The notes under the pieces are model-generated. The model made no database searches, was not told where the DNA came from, and worked only from the letters and a program-made list of their open reading frames with translations. From Rhynchospora pubera (lineage: Eukaryota; Streptophyta; Magnoliopsida; Poales; Cyperaceae), in NCBI GenBank assembly GCA_028095005.1, contig CM051460.1, positions 287,820,653 to 287,884,652 of the forward strand: a stretch of 64,000 nt of DNA. The letters run 5' to 3'. How positions within the stretch are numbered: the first letter of the stretch is position 1; each line of letters starts with the position of its first letter. This document shows, in pieces, positions 50,333 to 62,800 of the stretch. A program made the translations under genes and the position numbers.

Positions 50333-50540
50333 CAGTGGCGGATCTAGGAAAAATATTTAGGTGGGGTTAAGTACTCCAATGAATCATTTGATCGGACGGT
50401 TTTTCTTCTTCTGTTCTTCACCCCACTTTTGAGTACTCCAATGACAGAAAAAATTCGCTGAGCTAAAAAAAGACTCCAGGGTCTCAACGGCGGTAGGTGG
50501 GGCTCCAACCCCACCCGCCCCAGTGGTGGATCCGGCCCTG
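50333..50540. mobile_element. hAT-like MITE, copy 2
   Basis: 208 bp with imperfect ends CAGTGGCGGATCTA and, read inward from the right, CAGGGCCGGATCCA. It is flanked by TCCATATG and TCCATATT, a 7-of-8 match to an 8-bp duplication. It matches 20930-21109 in its middle and right parts. It sits about 320 bases before the TATA box of the R3HCC1L-like gene. Confidence 0.82.
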
Positions 50541-50862
50541 TCCATATTCATATCTATAAAATTGGTTTGAATTTTTAACTTTTTCTTTTAGGCTCTTGAG
50601 ATAATTTGAAATATTGAATACAACTTGCGGATAATATTATTGAATAATACTTTTTCATTATTTTTTAATGCTACTTTACGATTATCATTATTCCTTGAAA
50701 GCCATGAAAATACAGAAGTTTAATCTAATACCATATCATTATTTTTTTTATCTTTCATTCTTTTTTTTCTTTTTGAGCGAAATTTCCATCAAACTCAGTA
50801 CCAGACCGTTAAAAAAAAAAAAAATAGATTACACTTTTCTTACTATGCTGGTCGCCGCAATC

Positions 50863-50869
50863 TATAAAA
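50863..50869 (+). promoter_or_regulatory. TATA box of the R3HCC1L-like gene
   Basis: TATAAAA lies 94 bases before the ATG at 50957, with a CT-rich leader (CTTCTTCGCCTC, CCATCCCTCC) in between. Confidence 0.65.
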
Positions 50870-50956
50870 GAGAAAAAGAAAATCCGTTCTTCTTCGCCTC
50901 TTCCATTTCTCCATCCCTCCTTCCTTTCTAATTCTAATAATTTAACAGAAACAGAA

Positions 50957-53900
50957 ATGGAAGCATCAAAAGAAAAGCAAGATCAAGAACCCAAAACCCT
51001 AATGCCAGGCGACGACAAATCTCACAACTGGAGCGAGCATGTCGAAAACCTACTCGACGGAGGCGACACCGACGGAGCCATCTCCTTCCTCGAGACCTTC
51101 ATCTCGCGCCGCGACGGCGGCTCCTCCTCCTCCTCCTCCACTTCAACTGCAGACCTCCAGTTGGCTGCCGCGATGGGTGACCTAGCTGATCTCTATTCGT
51201 CGAGAGGCGATTCCATCAAGGCCGACGAGTTGCGATCGCGCGCTATCTCTATTCGCGTTCGGAGAAGTGAAGAATCGTCTACTTCAGTTTCATCTAATAA
51301 TTTAAGGTTTGGTTTTGCTCTCTTTTTGTACAATGGCCTTGTTTTTTTTGACGAGTAAACGAAGAAAATGATTCTCTCTGTTATTGGAGAGAACAGATTC
51401 TTTTCTTTCTTTGTTAGAAATTCAAATTGGTAAGAGAAAAAGATCCTCCTGTTTGGACATTGATATCTAGTAGCCTTTAGTTATATGTTTGAATTTCTAG
51501 CTTTATGCTGAAAATTCCACCTTTATACTGTGAAATGGAAAACGGAGGCAAAGAGGGTTTTAAACCACATTCTTTTAGAATGAGAAAATTACTGATGTCT
51601 AGTGATCCTTTTTATGTTTGGGGTACAATGTCTGTGATAATGTGCGGTCAAACACAAAGGATCATTAATATTGTTTGCAACTAGTTTTAAGTACTTTTCA
51701 ATTTTATAGTTTGCTTCCATCCCTTGAAATTTCCATTTCACTGGAAAAGAAATTTGGGCCTTCCACGAAAAACAACCAAGACAAGAACAATCAAAATTGC
51801 TTTTGTCTGCGTGATTCGTGCATTCTGCAAAAGGAATAGTATCCATTTTGAGTATAAATAAATGACTAGCAAATTTATAGCATTCTGGTGGATTTTGGTC
51901 ATATTAGAAAAAGAAATAGATACTGAAATTACCAGAAAACTAGGGCTGACCCTATCATATCTCTTTGTTGATCTTGCCAATTCACTAATTTCATATTTCC
52001 ATCCTTCGTTAACAAAGACTTAGCAATGTATGTTTTTTTTCTTTTTAATGTAACCAGGGTTGCTGGGCCATCAACCACAACAGTACCTTTAAAAGAAAAG
52101 GACACAGAAGAACCAATGCTTTTAACCACATTAAACAATGATGTAGAAGATGGTGAAGATGGTACCCTTTTTTAAAACTATTTTTGACACTTCTTGAAGA
52201 TCGAATTCACGACGTTGTCCCCTTGTATTTTTAATTTGTGCTACAATGCTATCAATTCAGGGCTGAAGTTTAACTTATTTGCCAAGTCTAGACTCGATCC
52301 TTCCATTAGGTTTATGATTGCAACAGAATTAGAAATGAGATCAAATGATACGTACAGTTTCATACTTTGGGGTATCGATAATTGGTTTCCTATTTCATTT
52401 TAACCAATTGCACCTTTCGGATAATTAAAGAACATGTGACCTCATTTTGATATTTATATTTTATTTGTGAAATCTTAGATTGGGAGGCAGCTGCTGACAA
52501 ACTAAAAACTGACCCAAATTATCTCTCTCTAAAACTAAAAGCTGGAACCTCACTTGCTGAATCTCCTACATCAAACAATGATGTAGAAGAAGATGAAGAT
52601 GGTACCTTTACTTTTTAACATTTTTTTGACACCTCCACTTAAAGATCAAATCAATGAAGTTGCCCATTGTATTTCTAGATGTTGTGCTGCGTTGCTATCA
52701 GTTCGGAGTTGAAGTTTGATTTACTTTCCAAATCTAGACTTAATCCATCAATTAGGTTAACTCGTGTGAAAAAAGTATGATGGAAAAAGGATCAGAAATG
52801 GGATCAAAATGATATGAACAATGCCATAATATGGGATTTCGATCATTGGTTCCCTATTTCATCTTAACTATGAGCATGGGATGCACCATTTCATCTTTCT
52901 GTGGGGCTGTTTGACCCAAAAGATAATTAAAGAACCTGTATCCTCCTTCTGATATGTTTATTTTATTATAAAATCTTAGATTGGGAGGCAGTTTCTGACA
53001 GACTCAAAACCGACCCAAATTATCTATCTCTAAAATTAAAGTTAAAAGCTGAAACCTCACTTGCTGAATCTTCTACATCAAACAGTGATGTAGAAGATGT
53101 TGAAGATGGTACCTTTTCTGTTTAGCAAATTTTTTGACACTTCCATTGGAAGATCAAACTCACAATGCTGCCCCTTGTGTTTTAAAATTTTGTTCTATGA
53201 TGCTATCAGTTTGGAGTAAGAGTTTGATGTACTTTCCAAATCTAGACTCAATACCTCCATTAGGTTAACTCATGTAAAAAACAATGATCACAAAAGTATT
53301 AGAAGTCGGATCAAAATGATACAAACAGTGCCATAATTTGGGATTTCAATCATTAGTTTCCTATTTATCTTAACCATAAGAATGGAATGCACCATTTCAC
53401 CTTTCTAGGGGCAGTTTGGCCTGAAAGATGATTAAAGAACATCTATCCTCATTTTGATGTTTTTATGTTATTTTGAAATCTTAGATTGGGAGACAGTTGC
53501 TGACAGACTGAAAATTGACCCAAATTGTCTCTCTCTAAAACTAATCGCTGAAACCCCTCTTGATGAATCATACATCAACAAACGTTTTTGAAGATGGTAC
53601 CTTTTCTTTCTAACAATTTTTTGACCCCTCCATTGGAAGATCAAGTTCAGAGTTGAAGTTTGATTTACTTCCCAAATCTAAGACTGCATCCCATTATTAG
53701 GGTAACTCATGCAAGAAAGTTTGATTGCAGAAAAATTAGAAATGGGATTAAAATGATATTCGAATCCTTTCCGTTATGTTAACTCATGTAAAAAAAGTGT
53801 GATAGAAAAACTAGAGATAAGATCAAAATAATACAAACAGTTTCATAATTGGAGGTTACAATCATTGGTTTCCTATATCATCTTAAACCATTACATGGTA

Positions 53901-56072
53901 TGTGCACCTTATTACCTTTCTGAGGGACAATCTGACCCAAAAGATAATTAAAACAGCATGTATCTTATTTTTTATATTTTTTTATTTGTAAAATCTTAGA
54001 TTGGGAGACAGCTGCTGACAGAATTGTAGATGACACAAATCTTCTCTCTCTAAAACCAAATGCCGAAACCTCACTTGCTGAATCTGGCAATTTGGAGCAG
54101 AAACAAAAAGAAAAGAGTACCACTTCTTCGGAGAAAATGCCCAGAAGAAAAGGAAGAGGCTCTTTCCTCTATGGAAAAAGCATGTTATATAGCGACACTC
54201 AAGGAGAGTTGGAGGAGGCTAGTGGTTCGAGACTAGATGCTTTGAGCAACCAAGAAAGAAAAAATGAAGGTACGGATTATAGTAAACTTTGTTAAATAGC
54301 TGTCTTGTTGCTATCATCAATAGTATCGAGCATCTTGCTCTTGCCTGTTTGACCAAAAGACAAAAGCACTGTTTGATTTTTTATGTTTGGGAAAGTAAAA
54401 CTATCTTGTACCTCCCTATTCTGTTTTCCCTTTATATCCAAACTATCTCTCCTTGTTGCCACGAACAAGAGACAAAGGGTGACTATTTTTTTTTTTTCCT
54501 TATGAGAAGCAGAGAAGGTTTGTATATGAGATTTCCAATATACAGAGGTAGATGGGATGTTTTTCAATTAAACATCACATTTTGGTGTGTTGTGTAGACA
54601 TGCTTGGATCTCGGTAGTTTCCTTTTTTATCGGTATAAATGTCATGTCCTTGATTGACCAATTGAAGGTGAATTATGCTGATGAGATTTATGAGAAAAGT
54701 CTGCTGAAATTTGTGGCTAGCTTTGTCAAATTGAGTTCTGGGTAGGTTAGGTTGGTTCAATTTCATTGTTTTGTTATATGTTTACAATATTATAAGTTTG
54801 AAGTGTGTTTATTTTACCTGGGTTTCACCAAATGGCAACCTGCCAACCCCCAATAATTGGAAAAGATTTTTCAATTGTTTGATTTGATAATTTTATGAGT
54901 TGTGTTACTTGTGTATATTCAGAAATTTTGGGCAGACGACATGTCCTGGTGCTATACGACTTACCAAAAGGTACCCGTACCACTGAGCTGGAGAAAATGT
55001 TCCAAGAATTTGATGATACTTCCTTTGCCATCCGTTGGGTTAATGAAACATCTGCCCTTGCTGTTTTTCCTAACCCTTCTCTTGGTATCTCTCCCCTTCT
55101 CTGTCTCACACACACGCGCACAAGTGCATGTATCTACACCAAACCAACTGAGATTAACATTTAGGAATAACATAATGTATGCACACATGCACAACTTGAT
55201 TGTGATTGACCTCTAGGGATGGCAAGCTTGGATCAGAATAGAAATATTGTGACCCTCAAGTTTGCTCTGGTCAGATGACCCTGATCCTGATCAGATCCAC
55301 GACCCTACCCAACTTGGTAATGTATTTTAATCTTTTTGATAAGATAAAAACAATGATGTTTAAAGATGCCATTTGGGAAACTTCCTCAAAACCGTCAGAA
55401 AATGTCTCTGGAACTAGATGTTGTTTTGAGATGTCTGTAACACAACTATACATAGCGAATTAAAGTCAACATATTTCAAGAAGATGTTAATTTTGGTTGA
55501 TCAAGCATAACTAATTGCATGATTACAATGCAGCTGATTCAGCCAAAAAGTGTATAACAAGCCGGTACAAAGTTCGGGCTCTGCACGATGGTGATGAATT
55601 ATTGTCCCAACTGAAAACTGGAGGTCTATTTTCTCTTTCATTTATCTTTGCATTATTTTTAATCTTACAGAGTTACAGTATAAATAAGGAAATGGGGAAA
55701 AAAGTAAAAAAAAAAAAAAGCTGTTTTGGAAAAGAATTAGAGAAATGGCCAGACTGTGAAAGGCATCGTGGTAAAAAGTATTTCATACTATATAGTTTCA
55801 TTGGGTGTATTGAAGATCATTTATTATTAGCAGATTAATATATTGTAGTATCCTTATTGTTGCTGTTTTATGATGACAAAGATCTGGAGCCACCCTATCC
55901 GAGGCCCAAAACTAGTACAAGTACAGCTCTGAGAATGCTAGCTCAAGCCACAGGGCAACGTTTCAGCTCCCCTGGCAGTGGGATCCGTGAGCACAAGCAA
56001 CAAGAGAGGGAGAGGAAAAACCGAATCATTGCCCGACAGAACTTACGTGATGATGCCTGGGGTTCCGACTGA
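50957..56072 (+). CDS. R3HCC1L-like protein with amplified acidic exon
   Basis: A 472-aa product from exons 50957-51306, 52058-52161, 52479-52601, 52980-53108, 54000-54269, 54923-55084, 55534-55623 and 55882-56072 (1419 bases). Residues about 20-110 form a TPR-like helical region (WSEHVENLLDGGDTDGAISFLE). Acidic repeats of the type DWEAAADKLKTDPNYLSLKLKAET follow, each in its own phase-1/phase-1 exon. Then come a basic linker, an RRM-like domain (RRHVLVLYDLPKGTRTTELE to SRYKVRALHDGDELL) and a charged tail (REHKQQERERKNRIIARQNL). Plant proteins annotated as R3HCC1L have this RRM-like part and tail; the animal relative associates with the exon-junction complex (from memory). A further exon copy at 53485-53596 breaks the frame and was left out. 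The 3' end is convergent with the ATXR5/6-like gene. Confidence 0.85.
52058..54269 (+). repeat. tandem exon-intron repeat units of about 500 bp
   Basis: Exon starts at 52479, 52980, 53485 and 54000 are 501, 505 and 515 bases apart. Each is introduced by AAATCTTAG|ATTGGGAG and most end …GAAGATG|GTACC. The introns are also alike: each intron contains an AGATCAA.TTCA-like start, a TTTGATTTACTTCCAAATCTAGACT-like block (degenerate) and TCATTGGTTTCCTAT. The exon at 52058 shares its 3' end and following intron with the family. Confidence 0.9.
53485..53596 (+). pseudogene. decayed copy of the amplified exon
   Basis: Its acceptor and donor are intact (TCTTAG before, GTACC after), but relative to its neighbours it has lost 11 bases near its 3' end. 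Its 112 bases therefore shift the frame, and an in-frame TGA appears at 53589-53591. Without it the gene reads through cleanly, so it is probably skipped, or produces transcripts for nonsense-mediated decay. Confidence 0.8.
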
Positions 56073-56892
56073 AATTGTATATAAGATAGGTTACATATGT
56101 GTGGATATAATTCATTGCATGTGTTTCCGTACAGAAACTTGGTATTGCGAATTTTGATTACTTGAAGGTTGTCTATCGGGTACCTTTTAACTTCTGCTGT
56201 TTTAAAATATATTTGCATAGCAAAAGTAGTGATATTGGCCGTTTTGCTTAGGCGATGCTAATTAGTTCTAGTTATTCTTATGAGCACAATTTTTTTTCTT
56301 GAGCTTGAGTTGTGTGCTCAGCAAAAGTTTTGGCTGACATTATTACATCGACACTTCAGATCATTCTGAAGTACAGAAATAAATGTACAAAATAAGCTTG
56401 CAAATAGATATAGTACGACACGAAAAAGGCACCTTACTATAGAAAGACGGTCCAAACGCCTTTAGACATGTCTGTTCTTTTTCTTTCTAATTTATTTGAA
56501 GGAATTGTCTAGAATAAAAAAAAGAACCAAAACAGAAATATGCAATTTAATAATATTTAGTTGATCGAATAAAAAAAACTAAGGTCTCGGAATTACAGAT
56601 GGGTAGAATTCTCAGATTTACAACACTACGAAACAACAAAACCTAGTCTGTCTTCAGACTAGGGGAAAAAAAATTAAAAAAACTGAATGAGATGCAGCAC
56701 CGAGTATTTTCTTTTTAACTTCGCAATCATCTCATTACCTATCTAAATATCCCCAAATTGGGGTAGTAAAAAGATAAATCATTTGGCCAAGCTAATCTAG
56801 ATCAAACCCGTTAGATCATGTTTTAAATATGAAAAAAAATGAATATTAATCAAAGCTTAGCCAGCAATGATAAAAGGAACAATAAATTAATG
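56073..56892. other. gap between convergent 3' ends
   Basis: It contains the 3'-UTRs and poly(A) regions of the R3HCC1L-like and ATXR5/6-like genes. No other gene is seen. Confidence 0.5.
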
Positions 56893-59800
56893 TCAGACAA
56901 AATGATGGGTTGGGTATTCCTGCTCATGCCCGTTGTAGTCATAATATAACCTCTCACCCGGAGAAATGTCACGACATGCCACCAATAAGGCGCGGCACTC
57001 ACCGTCCACATTATATCTCACACATTTGAGGTTTTGTTTTTTCCGACCATCCCTATAACAAAATATTGTTATTTACCTATAGTTAAGAGGGGGTTCAGAC
57101 AAAAAATAATATTTCTCATATAATATAAAGTACTATAAGCCAGAGTCCATGTATGTTATAACTTACAAGTATACTGGTGTTGATAATCCTTAATCCTTTG
57201 TGGGTCTAGAACTCTATATAATTTTCCAGCACATATCTAGACATCCAACTGTGTATTTTTGTGTTTAAATTATGTATATTTTTTTCTTTTTACATTGTAT
57301 AGAATATTTTTTTAGAAAACAAGAAGGATAATTGACATAACTTCTATAAGAGACACTGAATACCAATTTGAAACAAAATTGATCATGTATGTACACAACA
57401 GAGAAATTCATATTACTTAGGAATGTAACAATAAAAAGTTAAAAAAATTCAAAGAACATTGTTGACAAGGAAAAGGATTGTTTTTTATATTATATCCGAT
57501 ATGAGAAAACCACCTCAAAACCAAAACCTTATTCCGTACAAATGGAAGTAATTAATTATGTATGTAGACAGCAGACAAGTTGTATTACTCAGGAATGTAA
57601 CAATAAAAAATTTAAAAAAATCAAAGAAAATTGATGACAAGGAAAAGCATTGTGTTTGATAATAACCAATATGAGAAAACCACCTCAAAACTGAAAACTT
57701 ATTCCTTACAAATAGAAGTAATTAATTATGTATGCACACAGCAGACAAGTTATATTACTTTGTAATATAACAATAAAAAAATTTAAAAAAAAATCAAAGA
57801 AAATTGTTGACAAGGAAAAGCATTGTGTTTGATAATATCCAATATGAGAAAACCGCATCAAAAACTGAAAATTTATTTCTTACAAAAAGAAGTAATTATA
57901 CTATTCACATCTAAAATCAAAAGAAGCACTTCATCGTTTCTTTCTTTACATTCATTCTTAAAAATCTGTTTTTAGTATTCCTTGACAGACACCATCAAGC
58001 ATCTCTAAATAAAGAATCCTTTTAGTAATAATTCATGTGTACTCAACATTGAAACCAGCGACAATTTTAATATACATTCAATGGATAACAGCCCAAGTCT
58101 ACTTACAACTATAGGACAAAACAACACATCTAACCTCTTCCTTTAAATTTTCTTATTAGGTTTTTTGGCAGTCCTTTAACGGATTGGATTCCCCCAGTCA
58201 CTAACAGCAAACTTCTTGTAATCCTTATATGGATAACTAATTCAACTAAGTGGTTGCATGTGACAATGCTGGTGACTAGGGAAGCTTCATTAGAGGACTA
58301 AGAGGGCAAAAAACAAACTTTCCTTGCACCATTTTTACTCTCATATTTTTCAAACTACCCTCCACAGTGTGTTCCTTTGACTTTATGTAAACTATTGACA
58401 AGGAGTAACTTGAGCGTGTTGAAAAGATTACAAAGTGAAGGGGCCCATCATGATACCCTGTCTTATAGGGCGATATTATATTTCTCACTTCCCAGATACA
58501 GTTGTTCATGGGCACATACATAAACTATACCAGTTGAAAGTGTTTAACCACCTTTTAGAAATGCATCACGATTTAAGTATCGACTTAAATCAAAACACCA
58601 GCCAAGAGAGAAGCACAAAATCCAGGGTATAAAGTACAAAACCAAATTGCATAAAACATATAAAAGGACACATTGAGACCAAATTAAGAAAGGATGCTTT
58701 CAAAAGAACACTATATTTCCCGCATTTGAACAAAATACATAATTTAGGCATTGTAAACAGAAGTACCTTTGAAATTGGCAAGAAATGAACAGCATTAATA
58801 TTCTTTTTTATTTTTTGCACAAATTTTGTGTCTTTATAATAGCTGTGTGTTGAACAAATACACCCATGTCATTTTCATTGAAGAGGAGTGTTCAAATGCC
58901 ACCATCTTCTTAAAGTTCAATAACTTCATATTTTTTATATGCATGCACAGAAAGTGATCGTATCTAATAAATCATTTTTTTATTAGAGTTTAAAGCATAC
59001 TTTTAGAATCGTAAAATGTATCGTGTATCGATGGATTTAGTATCGAACCGTGTATCGTGTATCGTAACGAATCGTCAAAGATACGCTAAGCTATCCATGA
59101 AATCAAGTAGAATAATTAGTTAGAACATATATTGGACGATTGTCATTAAAAGAAAGATTTAGTAAAGCACTATATCATTATAATCATTTATCACTCTAGA
59201 CATCATTAGGTGTAGTCTATGACTATTGGTTATTACTATATAATCTATCTAATTGTTTTTTAGTAACATCATCTGCATAAATTATAAAATTAGATTATAA
59301 ATTATTGTATTATTATTATCATTATTATATCATTTTTACTATATAAAATATAAAAATTGTAGTCATTTTATTCATTATATTGTACTTGTATAATATTATA
59401 TTATTATAATGTTCATATTCATTATTAATTATTATATTATTTATAAAATATTATAATATATATTATATAAATTATAATTATCATAATCATTATATTGTAT
59501 TATATTATTATTATTTTTATTATTATTATTATTATACTATGTAATATATATAAATTATAAGGAAAACTGGAAAAGACAAACAGTGGATAAAGCCCACTTG
59601 AGCCCAATTCATCAATTAATAAGGGCCCCACATGTCGGTTTCTCCTCCTTCCCTTTCCCAGTGGTCGACATCGTATCGCTCGTATCGTACGCATCGATAC
59701 GATACGCGAATCGCACGCCGTCGCGCTCACGATCCCAGCGATACCAAGGGTCGGCGATACAGAGGCACGGTTCGTCTCGATTGGCCTTTGACTCGTACCG

Positions 59801-62800
59801 CTACGTACGATTCGCTACGTGAATCGTACGATACTAAAATGTATGGTTTAAAGCATAAAAAAATGAGGCATTTGAACCCACCAAATCTATGTATGCATTG
59901 TTGATTCTCAATTTATCATGATTACGGCTACAGACAAAGGAGATGAGACAGAATACGAGGGAAAAGGCAGCACCAAGTGTGATTCCGAGGTTTTTACATG
60001 GCCCTACTATTACATAGTTTACAAAAAGAGTACCCTAGTACTTGCTTTTAGTATTTTTTTTCTTTCTTTTCTTTTTTGTTTTTTTTTTTGTTTTTGGTTT
60101 CTTCAAAAGCATTTTCCGATCAAATAGGATGCCAGATGCGTGGAGGAGAAGCACTCTAGTACCAATCTTCGAGAATAAAGGGGATGCTCAAAGCTGTACA
60201 AACTATAGAGGAATTAAGCTTATGAGTCATACAATGAAGCTTTGGGAGAGAGTGATAGAACATCGTTTGAGACGGATGACAAACGTTTCGAAAAACCAAT
60301 TTGGTTTTATGCCTGGGAGGTCAACCATGGAGGCCATCTTCCTAATAAGGCAATTGATGGTTTTCATTGATTTGGAGAAAGCATACGACAAAGTGCCAAG
60401 GAAAGTTATGTGGTGGGCACTAGAAAAGAAGAAAGTCCCCACAAAGTATGTTACCCTCATCCAAGACATGTATGATGGTGCCGTTACTTGCATCATGACA
60501 TGTGATAGTGTAACTAGTGACTTTCCTATTAAAATAGGACTACATCAGGGATCAGCTTTGAGCTCGTATATTTTTGCCTTAGTGATGGATGAGATCACGA
60601 AGGATATACAGGGAGAGATTCCTTGGTGTATGCTCTTTGCGGACGATGTGGCGTTAGTCGATGAGAGTAGGACGGAGGTCGATAGGAAATTGAAATTGTG
60701 GAGACGAACTCTAGAGTCCAAAGGGTTTAGGCTTAGTAGAACTAAGACAGAGCATATGGGGTGTGAGTTTAGTGGGATACGACCAGTGGATGGAGATGTC
60801 TGTCTAGACGGGCAGGTAGTACCTACGAAAGATACTTTTCGATATTTAGGGTCGATGCTGCAGAGCGATGGCGAGATAGATGAAGATGTTAGTCACAGGA
60901 TAAGAGCGGGGTGGGTGAAATGGCGACAAGCATCAGGCGTCCTATGCGATAAGAAAGTCCCGCAGAAGCTAAAAGGCAAGTTCTACAGGACAGCGATTAG
61001 ACCTGCGATGTTGTATGGCGCAGAATGTTGGGCTACTAAAAGACGACATGTCCAGAAGATGAGTGTAGCTGAGATGCGTATGTTGAGGTGGATCTGCGGT
61101 CACACGAGGAAAGATCGGATTAGAAATGATGACATACGAGATATGGTTGGGGTCGCACCAATAGAGGAGAAGTTGATCCAACATCGTTTGAGATGGTTTG
61201 GACATATCCAACGCAGACCTCCAGAGGCACCGGTACGTATCGGAATTCTTAATCATTTCGAGAACACCCGGAGGGGGAGAGGGAGACCAAGATTGACATG
61301 GGAAGAAGCGGTGAAAAGAGACCTTAAAGAATGGAACGTCTCCAAGGAGTTGGCGATCGATAGGAGCGCTTGGAAGTTAGCAATTCATGTACCGGAGCCA
61401 TGACGTAGGAACTTAGGGGTAGGAGCGATGCCATAGGTTTGTAGGTCCCTCTATTAGGTCACGGTCGAGGTCTAGGTTTCTACTATTACTATTATTATTA
61501 GAGGTATTATTATTAGTATGGCTAGTCTCACTATTATTATTATTATTTTTTTTTTTTTTTTTTTTTGTTCTTGGATGTGTTCTCTTGTTGGGTTTCTTTC
61601 TAGCCTACCCCAACTTGTTTGGGACAAAAGGCTTAGTTGTTGTTGTTGTTGTTGTTGTTGGTTTCTTCAAGGCTCAAGCATTAGTGTGGTACTCATGTTT
61701 TCTGTTGACCCCTTTTCAAATACCTAGAAAATGGTGGTTGTGCATAACAAGAGTTCCAAGAATGAAAAATAAAAACTCACGGAGTATGGTTGTTGATGCC
61801 ACTGATAAAGCGTGCAATATTCCCCCTTTTATCAGGGCAAATAACCAGACTGTCAGCAGGGTCCACCCCCAAAAGGAGTGTCATCATGCTGTCACAATCA
61901 TCAGTTTCACGATTTTTCAGGTAATCCACGTCCCCAGTATATTCTGTAATTAGTGTCATGTCTTTTATATGCCCATCAGCCTGTACTGTAAATCTGCCAA
62001 TTGGAAAAAAAAAGAAGGGAAAACTACAGTGTTAAGGTGGCAGATCTTTCTGTTCATCCCATCCAGACAAATAAATCACAGACATGCTCTAGTATGAGTG
62101 TATGATTTTGTGAGGTTAGACAGCATGATACATAGCAATCCTCTGATAAGATCACCCACTGGTGTACCATAAGGTACTGGTGTTATTTCATGTGTACCGC
62201 TACAAGGTCTATAAATTTTATTGAGCCCCTGAATAACCATGCATCTCAGATCCAGCATAAGAGGTGACCTCCTTGTTTCCCTCTCCGTAAATGAGAGGAA
62301 AACATAAAGGGATGATTAATTTAGGAGTTCACCTTTTAACACAGCAGGGTACAAGACAGTTCATATTTTATGTTCCCAATTTGTTAGAAGGCATGCGATT
62401 TGTTTGACATTTTGTAGCGATGGTGTAGAGGTATTTTGGGCTTTTTGCTATAGTCCACAATTCCACATGGAATTCTATAATTATACATTTACATTGTTCT
62501 TCACATACTATGGTGAATTACAGAATCAATGATGGAGAGAAAAGCCTATGCATATGTTGTGTGTGTGTGTTGGGGGGGGGGGGGACAAAAGGAAAATTAC
62601 CCAAATTATATTTATGTAAAATAATTATTTACATATTGAAATGTTAAAAAAAATTCTCAACATTTCAATGCCCAGCACTTCGGGGAAGCGATGGAGTGAG
62701 GTCCTTGTGTCAAAATAGAGGTGTTGCATTCTACATTAACAAATTGAAATCATCTAAATTGGTTTAAAAAATTAGACAAAGAGACACATATGTACCCTTC

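Noticed and set aside
57375..57905. CRISPR-like array
   Set aside because: Units are 172 bases without short spacers, in a plant intron; it is an ordinary tandem repeat.
59583..59904. Overlapping plus-strand ORFs rich in Arg, Ser and Tyr
   Set aside because: They translate the ATCGTA-type repeats at the right end of the 850-base element.
60042..60128. N-terminal extension of the LINE ORF (Phe-rich)
   Set aside because: It translates a T-rich intron flank outside the insertion border marked by the duplication at 60096-60106.
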